From NCBI RefSeq assembly GCF_964204865.1, contig NC_135259.1, forward strand, positions 13,464,974 to 13,528,973: a stretch of DNA of 64,000 nucleotides, given 5' to 3'. Every line of letters starts with the position of its first letter. Within the stretch, counting starts at the first letter, position 1. Made by a program: the position numbers and the translations under genes. Positions 12,561 through 22,815 of this stretch are shown piece after piece. The notes beneath the pieces are model-generated. The model did no database searches, was not told the DNA's origin, and saw only the letters and a list, made by a program, of their open reading frames with translations. Source of the DNA: Styela clava (lineage: Eukaryota; Chordata; Ascidiacea; Stolidobranchia; Styelidae).

Positions 12561-14649
12561 TGTATGTAATGATGATAACACATAACCAATCTCAAAAAAA
12601 ATATTGCTTATTTGGTTATAAGTAATTGCCACCTAGACGCCCAAATATAAAATGATGCGCGTAGTAAATGCGACTTGTCCAAGTTGTACTAAGGGTTTGT
12701 TAATATATATCTGAATATAGGCGCAAAATGCTACTTTATTCTTTGGGCGTTTATTCTAAAAATGCCAGCCTAGATCACCCTATGTTTGACAATACTCGTG
12801 TTTCCTAACCAGATTAATTAGATATTTTAATGCATGCATATTGTCAGACACGACCCATTATGGATCTGCTAGATGCGTCATTTTTCTGGTCATTTGAATT
12901 GGATGATTTAATAATTGTCAGAAGAGAAACATTACCATGAATTTCAAATATTAAATTGATAAATATCGTGGAATTGCGTTTTCCAGATAGGGGAAGGTCG
13001 GGACAATTTGTTTCTTATTTGCATAATTGGAGACCTTTAACTTGCGCATTCATTTGAAATTGCATTTTTTCTCTGATTTAAAACTCATAAAAATATCGGA
13101 AGAATTTGGAATGAATTAAATCGTCTCTTCTTTCTTCATCATGTACTCGCTGTTAGATTATGCCTATAACCAATCACATCCTTTACAGTACACCACTGTA
13201 CTAACGGTGAGGCTAAAGAAAACGCACTAAGTCATTAACCAATGCATGCGAGAATCGATAAACAGAATAGACTGAAAGCCTTGAAATTTGAATTTTCAAC
13301 GTGGAGTGAGACATTGAAATCGTCTCTGATTAGGTTTTTGTTGAGCAAGAGTTGTTAACGGGTCTTATTTTATAGTAGTCAGTCAGTCAGTAGTTTATTT
13401 TATCACAAACCGAGAGTGCATTATGGACAAACATAATTAAGAAAGATAAACAAATTTGAATTTCAGTGTGAAAGGGACGCGATAACCCAGTAAGGTTATC
13501 TAGCAGCGTCACCTACGAGGGAGTAAATCTAACATTAAATCATACTGAGAAAGGAGTCAAACGTAAAATCCTAACAAAAGCCGGAGTTTGAGACACATTT
13601 AAGCGACCGAATATCACCCTAGTAAAAGGAAGAAGACGGCTCCAGACACCACAGGCCTGTGTAACCATGGCAACTGCGGGTCATTGAATACCCAACTAAG
13701 GTACCGGACTACTGTTTTTTTTGGCGCAGTACCGCATTTGGGTAGATATCACCGGACAATTTTTATTGATTTGGAAGCTAAATGATGTTTTAGATATACA
13801 CTCGTGGGCCTCTAAAAAGGCTGGGTTCTGGAGGTAATTTTACCGATGAAAAAATAATAGAAATGGAAAAAAATCAATGAAAGGTATACATTATTCTGGT
13901 GTATGCTAAGAGGTTGTCAAACCAAAAGTAATAGAAATATAGTACAACAGCACATGAGACATAAGATGCACGGTGTTTTTCTGTTTTTTGATAAGTTTCG
14001 CGCAAAAAAAACGAAAGATGGTAATAAACTGTCGGGAAAAGAAAGCGGCGACGTAAACATCCGAATAAATCATGGCATGCCAACTTTCTGGATACAGCTG
14101 ACTTGGGTATTTCCTCATCAAATGTCAACGAAACGAATTTGAGTCGCTGAAATAGGCTAAATCAGCATAGTTCATCACTTCGTCTTTCTTTTGAATTGAA
14201 GTCTGAAACTCCATATATCTAATTCGAACGAACATCTGAGTGTGATTTACTGCGATGCATTAGAAATCCTAGCCCTTTTTAGGTGGAAGACAGTGGACCA
14301 AGCATAGAAAGCATATTGAAAAACCATATTAGTAAGAAAATTTGAGATGTCAATATTATCAGCTAAAGTCTACCATGTTGTTACTTACAAGTTGGTCGAA
14401 GTCACACGATTGGAAAAGTAGCTCGCGGAAAGATTATATACATAGTTTCCCCAATCAACTGTTCAGGACTTCATTCTATATTTTCGATAGATAAAAAAAT
14501 TTGACCGTGTATAACTTAAAATTAGTTAATTAGTTGAAAACCTCCTTTAGCTCACCCATGTGCCAGATGTATTCTGACTAACTCATGTATATTATGTCTT
14601 TTTTAGTTTTTTGGTTAGACAAAAACTGATTGGTACTATCACAATAGAA

Positions 14650-15208
14650 ATGGGTCCTATCTGGAGAAAAATCGTCGTTTTCATATTGTTGATGCTATGG
14701 ATTGCATCGATCGAAGGTACCAAATTATCAGTTAATATAGCTCGTTTTTAATTAAGCATGACGTACAATATTATCCTCCACCGATCACAGGAAATAAATG
14801 TACTACGTCCTGTAAAATGTACCACAATAAATGTTCCGTTATCCGTAGAAGTAAATATTACGACTAAACTTAACTTTTTTTATAATAAAATATCTGATTG
14901 AATTAACAAACACATACATATTTTTTTATTGTGTATAAGGATTTTTTTGAATCCGATATAACATATATGTGTTAATCTTAATTCATATATAACAATAAAA
15001 TATAAAATAAATCCTGGCGACATTTTGATTGTGTCATGTATTTACAAGGAGAATGGCATTTTTAGCCAATCCTGTCAACGTGAAAGATGTACCACATCTG
15101 TAATTCTTCATTTATACTAAGTTTGATAAAAGCATTGATTATTTTACCTTTTGCGTTACAGGTAGACAAAGTCTTTCATGGTCCCCTTATTTTCGTAGAC
15201 GTAGATGA
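14650..15208 (+). CDS. putative 37-residue secreted arginine-rich peptide, copy C
   Basis: Paralog of the model at 5664-6243. Exon 1 (14650-14716) encodes MGPIWRKI, a hydrophobic core ending LMLWIASIE, and a phase-1 donor GTACCA. Exon 2 (15162-15208) follows TTACAG and encodes G, then RQSLSWSPYFRRRR and a TGA stop. Length, splice phases and stop position equal those of copy A. The signal-like region keeps its hydrophobic pattern although several codons differ. The tail differs strongly except for the C-terminal arginine cluster. That pattern is typical of small defence or signalling peptides, but it is also compatible with no selection. No family is recognised, and there is no evidence of transcription. 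Confidence 0.3.
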
Positions 15209-15860
15209 AGTAGACCCAACAAAGTGATCTCATATTTGGATGAAGTTATAATGTATATAACAAAAATCGACTTTTCAACGATGTTTGATGCAATATGAGA
15301 TTGTAATTGGATGTAATAAAAACTGTTCGGTTATATATCGACTGGTTTTAGTTTTATCTGCATCTTTTCAAGCGATATGTTATCGCAGTCAGCCACTATT
15401 CTTTGCAGTTGCGTATATTTAGTGTAATATGAATTTCGTGTTTGAAGAAATAGAATTAACCTCGCTCGACCATGGCGTTTTATATTGCATTTGCCTGCTC
15501 AATAATCTGAGCCAGGGTTTGAACGATACACCTGTATATTTCTCATCAATTTTAGCCAAACAAGCATATGGTTTGTTACCAGTCGATCATGGTTCAATAC
15601 CTCTGAGATCGATGATTAATGACAAAAAAATCTGCGAGAAAACACTCACAAAGTCCTGGAATATTGAGAGTTATAAACTTTCGATGCTAATCTTATATTC
15701 CCCTCATACAACTATAAGAGAAAATACCAAATATTCTAAAATATTAATAGGAATGAAGGAACCTTCTATCCGTTCTTCCCAATGTAACGCTATGCGAATT
15801 TCAATCACTTCCGTTATACCACGTGACTAACGACAGCGCTAAAAAACGCGCTCGCCGCTG

Positions 15861-16336
15861 CAAGTGCAGTAAGTATTCTGTGGCGTTTGCAGCTGCCGCA
15901 AAACCATGGCGGTGTTTTCATACCATGGCCGCTACGGCCAAACCTATGGCGACTGACTTTTTAGCTGCCACAAACCAATGACGAGCTGCCGTTACCGCGG
16001 CAGCAAATTTAAAACCAATGGCAGGTAAAATTTTGCTGCCGTAACCACGGCAGGTGGGGCCGTAAAGACAGGGCTGGTGGCCGTAAAGACAAGACCCTTA
16101 TGGTGACAAATATTGGGTAAGTTGGAACGTTTTTCTTATGGATACAGTTTTTATGGATTTTGGGTTAGGGTTTAAGTAGATATAGTTCCACATAATCAAT
16201 TAAAATCTGGTACATTTGTTTGTGAATATACCGTTTACTGATTACTGAATACTGAAAAGCCCTATAAAACCATGGCAAGAGCTGCCGCGGTTCGTTCGTG
16301 GCAGGAGCTGCCATGAAGTGGTAAGAACTGCGCCTC
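15861..16336. mobile_element. 476-bp insertion in copy C with 8-bp target duplication
   Basis: The insertion is flanked by CGCCGCTG at 15853-15860 and 16337-16344. Copy A has an uninterrupted equivalent at about 6940-6965. The inside is rich in CTGCCGYRACCRCGGCAG-like inverted motifs. Terminal repeats are weak. The 8-bp duplication suggests a hAT-like non-autonomous element. Confidence 0.6.
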
Positions 16337-16996
16337 CGCCGCTGTGCCACGTTCTCTTCATAGTTGATTTGTCTCTTATTTCCTCGTGGCATTGTTATTC
16401 CCGGTGGCGTTGATCGCTTAAAATTAGGACTCTTTGTGATACTAAAAATATCAGGCCAATGGCAAAAACGAAAGCACAATGAAGAAAATCAGATAGTTAC
16501 GCTGGAAAAATCAAATGAAAACTTTCTTTTCGAGCATATTTAGATGTTAAAAAATGGATGTCAAGTTACAAAAGTACCCGAGACGTTCATGTTAAATAAT
16601 TTAAACATCAGAATTCACAATAAAATTGTATACTCAGTAACAACTATTAATTAATTTGGAATATAATTCGATCATTTCGAAATAACTGAAACAATAGCAT
16701 AAGCTATCTGAGAGACGAACTTAGATATATGAATACACAATGAAAAGTTATCGTGTATCGTGAAAAGTTATCGTTAATACTTTTCTGCATTTCACCTTTT
16801 CTATATATCTACAGTATTTGTTGGTGGATTATTATGTTTCTTTTTCGAAGTTTCTAACTCGAAGCTGTTAGGCGGTAAAACTATTCAAACAAGAACAACA
16901 ACAACATAATATTGAAACGATCGTTATGTCCACTACGTGTCCAATAATAAATTGGACTCTTTGTCCAATAAATAGGCAACTTTGTAACGTATAGAG

Positions 16997-17948
16997 CAGG
17001 GGTCACCAACCCGTTGCCCGCGGGCACTAAGTCGCCCGTGAAGACCACATTAGTCGCCCGCAGGTCTGTTCCAAAATAAACTTAATAACGACGCTTATGG
17101 GTAAGCTGCTTCAATTAATTTTTGTCACGTTATTCTTGTATAAATCACACTTATGTCTTATTTGGGAACTGGGAACAACACTATGTTAATTGATATGGTA
17201 ACGATCATCCTAACTTTTATTTGACCTCAGTAATGTGACGGGTCATTTAATACTCTCCCAATTATGACATCACACAGATGTCACCTTCGTGTCCGTTGAT
17301 TTGTGGAGCAGCAATGCCAATAATACAATTATTGATTTCAAAGAAAATGGCAAAAAATCGAAAGAAAAGCTACCATTTTCACGATGAATGGGAGGTGGAT
17401 TTCCTTTTACCACCGTGAAAACAGCTTGCGTATGTCTCATTTACGGGGCGATTATAGCGACGACAAAGCAAAGAGACATTTCACATCTTGTCACTATTCA
17501 TTGGTGAGCGCAGTACTTTCTCCTTGTTGAAAACAAGATATTTATAATTAGTTGAATTTGGTTTCAAATGTAACATTCGGCAATAAAAGTGTTAAGTTCA
17601 TTTCATCTTAGGGTTATGCAGGGTGTTTGTAAAAAAGTAGGTACATTGTGGACCTGTGGTCTCCGAGGATATTATTGTAGTGATCACTTTAAAATCAATT
17701 CGAAAAACACTCATTTTGAAAATGGAAGTGTCATTGCTAGTAATTTATTTGCTACGTTGTGATAATCGTTTGATTTCCTGAAGAAACCTAAAGTTTATCA
17801 GTGTTTTTATTAAATATCAGTAATTATCAATATTTGAAGGTTAATCGAGCAAATCGACTTTTTTAAAAGTGTGCATCAAACTGATAGCCCTCGGCTTAAT
17901 CGGTACCCAGAAAGTAGCCCTCGGCTTCGAAAACGTTGGTGACCCCTG
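16997..17948. mobile_element. non-autonomous hAT element, 952 bp
   Basis: It begins CAGGGGTCACCAACC and ends with the inverse, GTTGGTGACCCCTG. Exact 8-bp target duplications GTATAGAG lie at 16989-16996 and 17949-17956. CCCGCGGGC and GTCGCCCG motifs near the ends are common in this class. No transposase frame is visible. Confidence 0.9.
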
Positions 17949-17956
17949 GTATAGAG

Positions 17957-18072
17957 ATTGGAATTGATTAATGGTGCAAACCGTACAAAATTAGCACTTT
18001 TTCACGTGACGCACAAGATTTCCTTTTGGGCCGCATTTGGCCCGCGGTCAGCAGGTTGCATACCCTTGATCT
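17957..18072. mobile_element. hAT-like right terminus fragment
   Basis: GGCCCGCGGTCAGCAGGTTG leads into CATACCCTTG, a degraded terminus of the CAAGGGTATGCAACC type in reverse. No partner end was identified. Confidence 0.35.
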
Positions 18073-19045
18073 AAATAATCGGGTTAGCATCAATATAATA
18101 CAATTTACTAGCTCAAATAGGAAATGCGTCAACTTTATTTCAGAATATGATACTTGTAACATCACATGATATAGCGTCAACATCAAAACCGAGTGTAATT
18201 TTACTGCAAAGTGCAATAAACACGACATTTATGTTCTAAATTCTGAATGACGATCGGTTGTTCAGAATGGGAAATTGTTTAAGTTGTATGTTTCTGTCTT
18301 ATATCTTTCGTTAATCTAAATTAATATATTCTCACGAACTTCCACTGAGCCCTCCGTTTGTGATATCGAATAATGATGACATTACAGCAACCGACAATAG
18401 GAAACATACAAGTAATTTCTGCATGACTCAGGTCTGTTTTAAATACTTTTGCTAATGAATAAATAAACAGCTGAAATTAGTACAGTTTAGAAATTATAGT
18501 AGGCGTTGGCCTCAAATTTCAGGGATTTCCGTCAAAAAAACTCGTTCATAACATGGCACCCTTTTAATAATAAATTTGGTCTTTATTAACTGCATATGGC
18601 AATGGTTTTAACATGTGACGTCTTGCGTGCCACTTCAAAAATAGCAAGCTAACAATAAGCTACAAATAACAGGAAATGAGAGATTTTATTCTCGAAAACA
18701 TGTTCAAAATACATGGATGTAACGTAAATAATGAATTAAATAAAAAATTTGAAATGTAAATATTTTAAATGGAAACGGGCAAGATCTAACAAATATTTTT
18801 AATTAGCCTCACACCTCGAGGCAATTGTCTTCGCTATTTCTGTATTGCACGCCCTATCGTTTGAGAATCACTACTATATGATGCAGAAATAAACGATAAT
18901 ACAGCGCCACATAACTCAGAGTGTGAAAATTTTTTAACAAAATGTGAGTAACTTAAAATCCAATTTTAGCAAAGGATTTTTTTCCGTAAACATCGATGTA
19001 TGAATATGCGTTTATAATTACTAATTTGGTTCTAAAGCTACAATG
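18073..19045. other. intergenic, nothing recognised
   Basis: AT-rich sequence without a supported exon or a bounded repeat. Confidence 0.4.
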
Positions 19046-19770
19046 AGCGGCGCTCCAGGAGTGTGTGTACTAATATGGGGTAACTAATTTTGTTCGCCTA
19101 CTTTACATCAAGTTGTGTAAAAGAAATGAAGTGTAAGGGCAGGAGGTATATTTACTTGATTAACGCAGCCAGTCCCCGAACTAAAGTAAAGAAAACAAAT
19201 TGTAATAAAATTATGCTCTAAAGCAGGGTGGTCCAAGGTTGTCGGCTCCGCGGGACACATATTTATTTTTTTATTGTTCGCGGGTCACAATAGTGCCAAG
19301 AATAGGTAAACATTGCAATACAAAACAAATACTTTTATTGTGCAAACACATAGTTATCAGACATAACCATCCCAGGCTAATAGAATCCGCATTCAATTTT
19401 CAGTTTTCTATGATACCTATAATCTTAGCATATATTCCCGACCAAAAATATAGAAAGCCAGATAATAATTTAGACTGCCAAGCACATCATTCAACTACGC
19501 TAATTGCCTCGGCTAGCCATAACACTAGTCAATTAGGTGACATTAGTGATGTGACAATATATCAAAAGATTTTTCTGATTAATTTTATTACGAAACAACA
19601 CGATATGCGATTTATTGATTGCTCCCCGAATGTGACGCGGACCACAGATAATGAAGCGGCGGGCCACATGTGGCTCGCGGGCTTGGGTTTGGACCACCCT
19701 GCTCTAAAATCTAAATAAACCTAACCTTGCTACACACACTACGAAAGTACCCAATCAGCTACTTTGGACA
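19046..19770 (+). repeat. MITE-family copy 1, split by a hAT insertion
   Basis: 19046-19215 and 19710-19770 together match the uninterrupted copy at 23088-23320 and the reverse copy at 40225-40400. The left end GCGCTCCAGGAGTGTGTGTA and the right end CTACACACACTACG are roughly inverted. Confidence 0.7.
19224..19701. mobile_element. non-autonomous hAT element, 478 bp
   Basis: Terminal inverted repeats are CAGGGTGGTCCAA at the left and TTGGACCACCCTG at the right. Target duplications are CTCTAAAG (19216-19223) and CTCTAAAA (19702-19709). The element sits inside a MITE copy. A long open frame crosses it, but that frame is not a gene. Confidence 0.88.
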
Positions 19771-19984
19771 CGATTTATAATACTTGAATGCTTGACTACC
19801 CAAAATTTGACAGCTTTAAAACGAATGTGCACAATTGAAGTATACCATTTGATATAGAGTTCTGAAAATATTATGCGGTTATGACTACAGTTCATTAAAA
19901 ATTAGTTCATGTTTCATAATTTGACATAGTGCATCGTAAATTCTAGTAAATTTTATGACGTTATTGATTGGGACGTCTTTGCAG

Positions 19985-19996
19985 TTTCGCGCGAAA
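19985..19996. promoter_or_regulatory. palindromic E2F site upstream of LIN9
   Basis: TTTCGCGCGAAA is a perfect two-sided match to the E2F consensus TTTSSCGC. It lies 89 bases before the LIN9 start codon. A nearby TTTGAG at about 20011 resembles a CHR element but is weaker. Promoters of G1/S and DREAM-controlled genes typically carry such sites. Function here is inferred from sequence only. Confidence 0.65.
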
Positions 19997-20084
19997 TCCG
20001 CTTGTTGATGATTTGAGAAAGTTAGTCCGTCGTTTCGCCGGTTTCCTGCATATAGCCTACTGAGCAAGGTGCTAAGGCCTAAAT

Positions 20085-21683
20085 ATGAGTTGGAATTCTA
20101 GTCCGGGTATGTCTCCGAATCGACCACAGAGAAGCAGGAAAAGAAATAAGCTAATATATTATGGTGATGATGACGTCTCGAGCGAAGAGGAAGTTAGAAT
20201 GAAGAAGCGGAGAGCGTTGAAATTGCTTGAAAGTCCACTTGCCGCGGAACAATCTCCATCAAGTTCGATTGAAAATGAAGCAGTTGTGTCTTTACCTGTG
20301 CCTACGTTTGCACCATCTACTCCTGAAACGCCCAGTGGTGCTAGTACCAGCTCTAATATTGCGCAGAGCAGTGTTGCAGACAGGACAATTGCAAAGAAAA
20401 TAGGTTTTCGTCTAAAAAATCTCCTCAAACTTCCGAAGGCTCACAAAATGTGTATTTATGAATGGTTTTACTCACATATTGATAAATGTTTATTTGAAGG
20501 TGACAATGATTTCTTACTTTGTTTGAAAGAATCTTTCCCTACTCTGTCAACAAAGGGTCTCACAAGGGCTCATTGGGCAAAAATTAGACGAATAATGGGT
20601 AAACCACGCCGGTGTTCTGGAGCATTTTTCATGGAAGAACGAAACTCATTAAAAAGTAAAAGATTCAGAATTCGTCAACTTCAGCAGAGAAAGGTCAGTG
20701 CAGATGATGGGTTTACATTCAACGATCTACCAAAAGAAATTCCAATGTCACTGATCCTCGGTACGAAAGTAACAGCAAGACTTCGCGGATCCCATGATGG
20801 CCTATATACTGGACGAATTGATGCTGTTGACGTTTTAAATTCATCTTACAGAGTAACCTTTGACAGAAGAAATCTTGGTACCAAAGAAGTTCCTGATATT
20901 GAAGTTGCCAGTGATGACCCTCAAGAGACAATGCAACTCACGTCTCTTATCGATAGAAAAAGGCCATTTTATAATATGTTTTCCCCTATGCAGCCAGATT
21001 TTAATGACAGTCTTCAAAGTCCCACAAATGAACATGATCCTGTTTTGGGTCAGTCTCCGTTGCGTAGTAAATTTCCAGGCGGAACTGGTGGTACATTGGG
21101 GGGTTTCCCAGTTAAATTCCTCGTTCAGGTGGCCCGCCTTTCAAAAATTTTAGCCATCAAAAAAGAAAACTTACAATTACTCGAGCAAATGAATTCACAA
21201 GCGGAAAAAAGTCACTCGTATGGAGAGACTCTGCCTATAGAGTTTCAAAGAAAATATGCAACCGTTGTTTTAGAACTTGAAAGACTGAACGCAGAGTTAA
21301 ATTCTCTGTTACTCGGAATACAAAAATTTTGTTTAGAGCTCTCTCCTGAGAACACAATTTTATGTGACCAAGGATCGCACGTTAGACAAACAGCTATGGA
21401 AAACGCAGAGCAAATGGTAGAGAGTAAAAACTTAACTACAAATGGGAAAAAAGCAGTCAAAAATTGTGGCCTCACAACTCTTGTGAAACAACTCACTGCC
21501 ATCATGATGCAGATTCGCTATCTCAAAGAAAATAACGGAAATCCTTTCGAATTTAAAGCAATTACAGATTCCATGGATAACATAAAAGAAAAAATTATGC
21601 CTGAAAATATGGAGTCTTTCCAAAATAATGTTGAAATTCATATAGCTCATATACAAAGTGGAATGAACAGAATTCGAAAATAA
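20085..21683 (+). CDS. LIN9: LIN9, MuvB/DREAM complex subunit
   Basis: An uninterrupted 532-codon frame. LIN9 is a scaffold of the MuvB core, which represses cell-cycle genes in DREAM and activates mitotic genes with B-MYB and FOXM1 in the nucleus. Visible parts: a basic, acidic and Ser-rich N terminus (RPQRSRKRNKLIYYGDDD); the DIRP domain at about residues 109-203 (LKNLLKLPKAHK, CIYEWFYSHID, FEGDNDF, LTRAHWAKIRRIMGKPRRCS, RIRQLQQRK); a Tudor-like segment at about 222-282 (LILGTKVTARLRGSHDGLYTG, then YRVTFDR and a DDPQETM end); and a helical C-terminal half. Length is close to that of vertebrate LIN9, about 540 residues. The start is the first ATG of the frame and precedes all family-conserved sequence. 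Vertebrate LIN9 has many introns, so a single exon implies intron loss or a functional retrocopy. The intact reading frame and the E2F site upstream support an active gene. Spindly, a mitotic gene, starts 1.1 kb downstream. Confidence 0.93.
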   Translation: MSWNSSPGMSPNRPQRSRKRNKLIYYGDDDVSSEEEVRMKKRRALKLLESPLAAEQSPSSSIENEAVVSLPVPTFAPSTPETPSGASTSSNIAQSSVADRTIAKKIGFRLKNLLKLPKAHKMCIYEWFYSHIDKCLFEGDNDFLLCLKESFPTLSTKGLTRAHWAKIRRIMGKPRRCSGAFFMEERNSLKSKRFRIRQLQQRKVSADDGFTFNDLPKEIPMSLILGTKVTARLRGSHDGLYTGRIDAVDVLNSSYRVTFDRRNLGTKEVPDIEVASDDPQETMQLTSLIDRKRPFYNMFSPMQPDFNDSLQSPTNEHDPVLGQSPLRSKFPGGTGGTLGGFPVKFLVQVARLSKILAIKKENLQLLEQMNSQAEKSHSYGETLPIEFQRKYATVVLELERLNAELNSLLLGIQKFCLELSPENTILCDQGSHVRQTAMENAEQMVESKNLTTNGKKAVKNCGLTTLVKQLTAIMMQIRYLKENNGNPFEFKAITDSMDNIKEKIMPENMESFQNNVEIHIAHIQSGMNRIRK

Positions 21684-22815
21684 CAAATTGAACGACACTT
21701 ATTTGACATTATTCAGCGATTATATATTGTGATTATTATATATTTATTTGGTCTTATAATCAGACGATCATGATACATGGTTCAAGTTATTGTAGGCATT
21801 ACATTCCTGGAAATTTTAATCCATGACCTACATGAATTACGACTGTTAGACATTTGTCCCTTATTGAAATACTAATGTGTGAATTGCATTCTAGTTATAT
21901 ACCTCTCTCATTTACTCTTAAATGAAGATGTTTTCACTGCATTTTCTTTGCAGTATTGTTTTGTGAACTCTAATTAGTTTTATAGTTGATGTGTTTGCGA
22001 CATAGCCAACTAAGACTATACTTTAGCATGACAAACTTATTTTTTGCGAATAATTTTATTGTCTATTAAATTCAATATTACTATTTTTACTACGAAATGA
22101 TGATAAAATTCAGACATCGAAATTTTTTTGAAGAAAAGACTTTAATAATTAGTTTCCACAGAGTAACTACATCATTTTTAATTGCATTTCAACTTTGAAA
22201 TAATTTTGTTATGTGTTGTTTATACAACAGACTCGATCACTTTATTTCTGCTATGTGGAATAGTTTGCTCTATAACTGTTTTTTACTTTGTAATAATCCC
22301 ATTTACTATAATTCATTGACTGAACAAGTAAGGCAGTGGTCGAGTTTAATTTTGGAAAAATAATTAGCTCAATTTATTTCATTCATTATTCTTTCTTGGT
22401 GAAACTATTGGTGACTGGCAAAATCTTATCTATGGAATATACATTGTTGAATTTGTACTATTTGGAATTTTTTCATGGTGTTTGAACCTAGATTTCCTGA
22501 ATGTTGACCCTATTTTCCCTTATGGATCACATTCAAATAATCTTGGCGAAAAATCTTAGGAAAATGTCAAACTGTCTTCCTTATGGAGAGTTCTCTCTTA
22601 TTCCCATTCTTTAATCAATATCTCAATCGGATTCCTTCACTCGGAAAGAAGTAGTCCTAAATAGAGTAAATATTCTTATTTTCTTTATTTGTATTCGTTT
22701 CAACTTCATCTAATGTCTCCTATTTGCTTTCCTATATTATTATAAATTTGTCGTATTTGGATTACATCTCTAGATAAATTCTATTAGCTGTATGTCTAGC
22801 TTTAACTATTTGGAA
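21684..22815. other. LIN9 3' region and Spindly upstream region
   Basis: AT-rich sequence without exons. A possible splice or trans-splice acceptor, CTAG at 22796-22799, lies 16 bases before the Spindly ATG, but its pyrimidine tract is poor. Confidence 0.3.

Larger units (their letters stand above)
13065..16960 (+). repeat. duplicated block, copy C
   Basis: Diverged copy of 5205-7560. Relative to A it carries about 1.3 kb extra at 13230-14570, part of which matches fragment B, and a 476-bp insertion at 15861-16336. After its end at about 16885 it runs directly into the opening sequence of another unit (16888-16950), consistent with tandem origin and later rearrangement. Confidence 0.75.

Noticed and set aside
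15429..15830. 133-codon frame in copy C
   Set aside because: The matching sequence in copy A (about 6470-6900) has stops and frameshifts in this frame. No domain is recognised.
19239..19718. 159-codon open frame
   Set aside because: It spans a bounded non-autonomous hAT element almost exactly, and its ends encode the inverted termini. There is no protein family resemblance.
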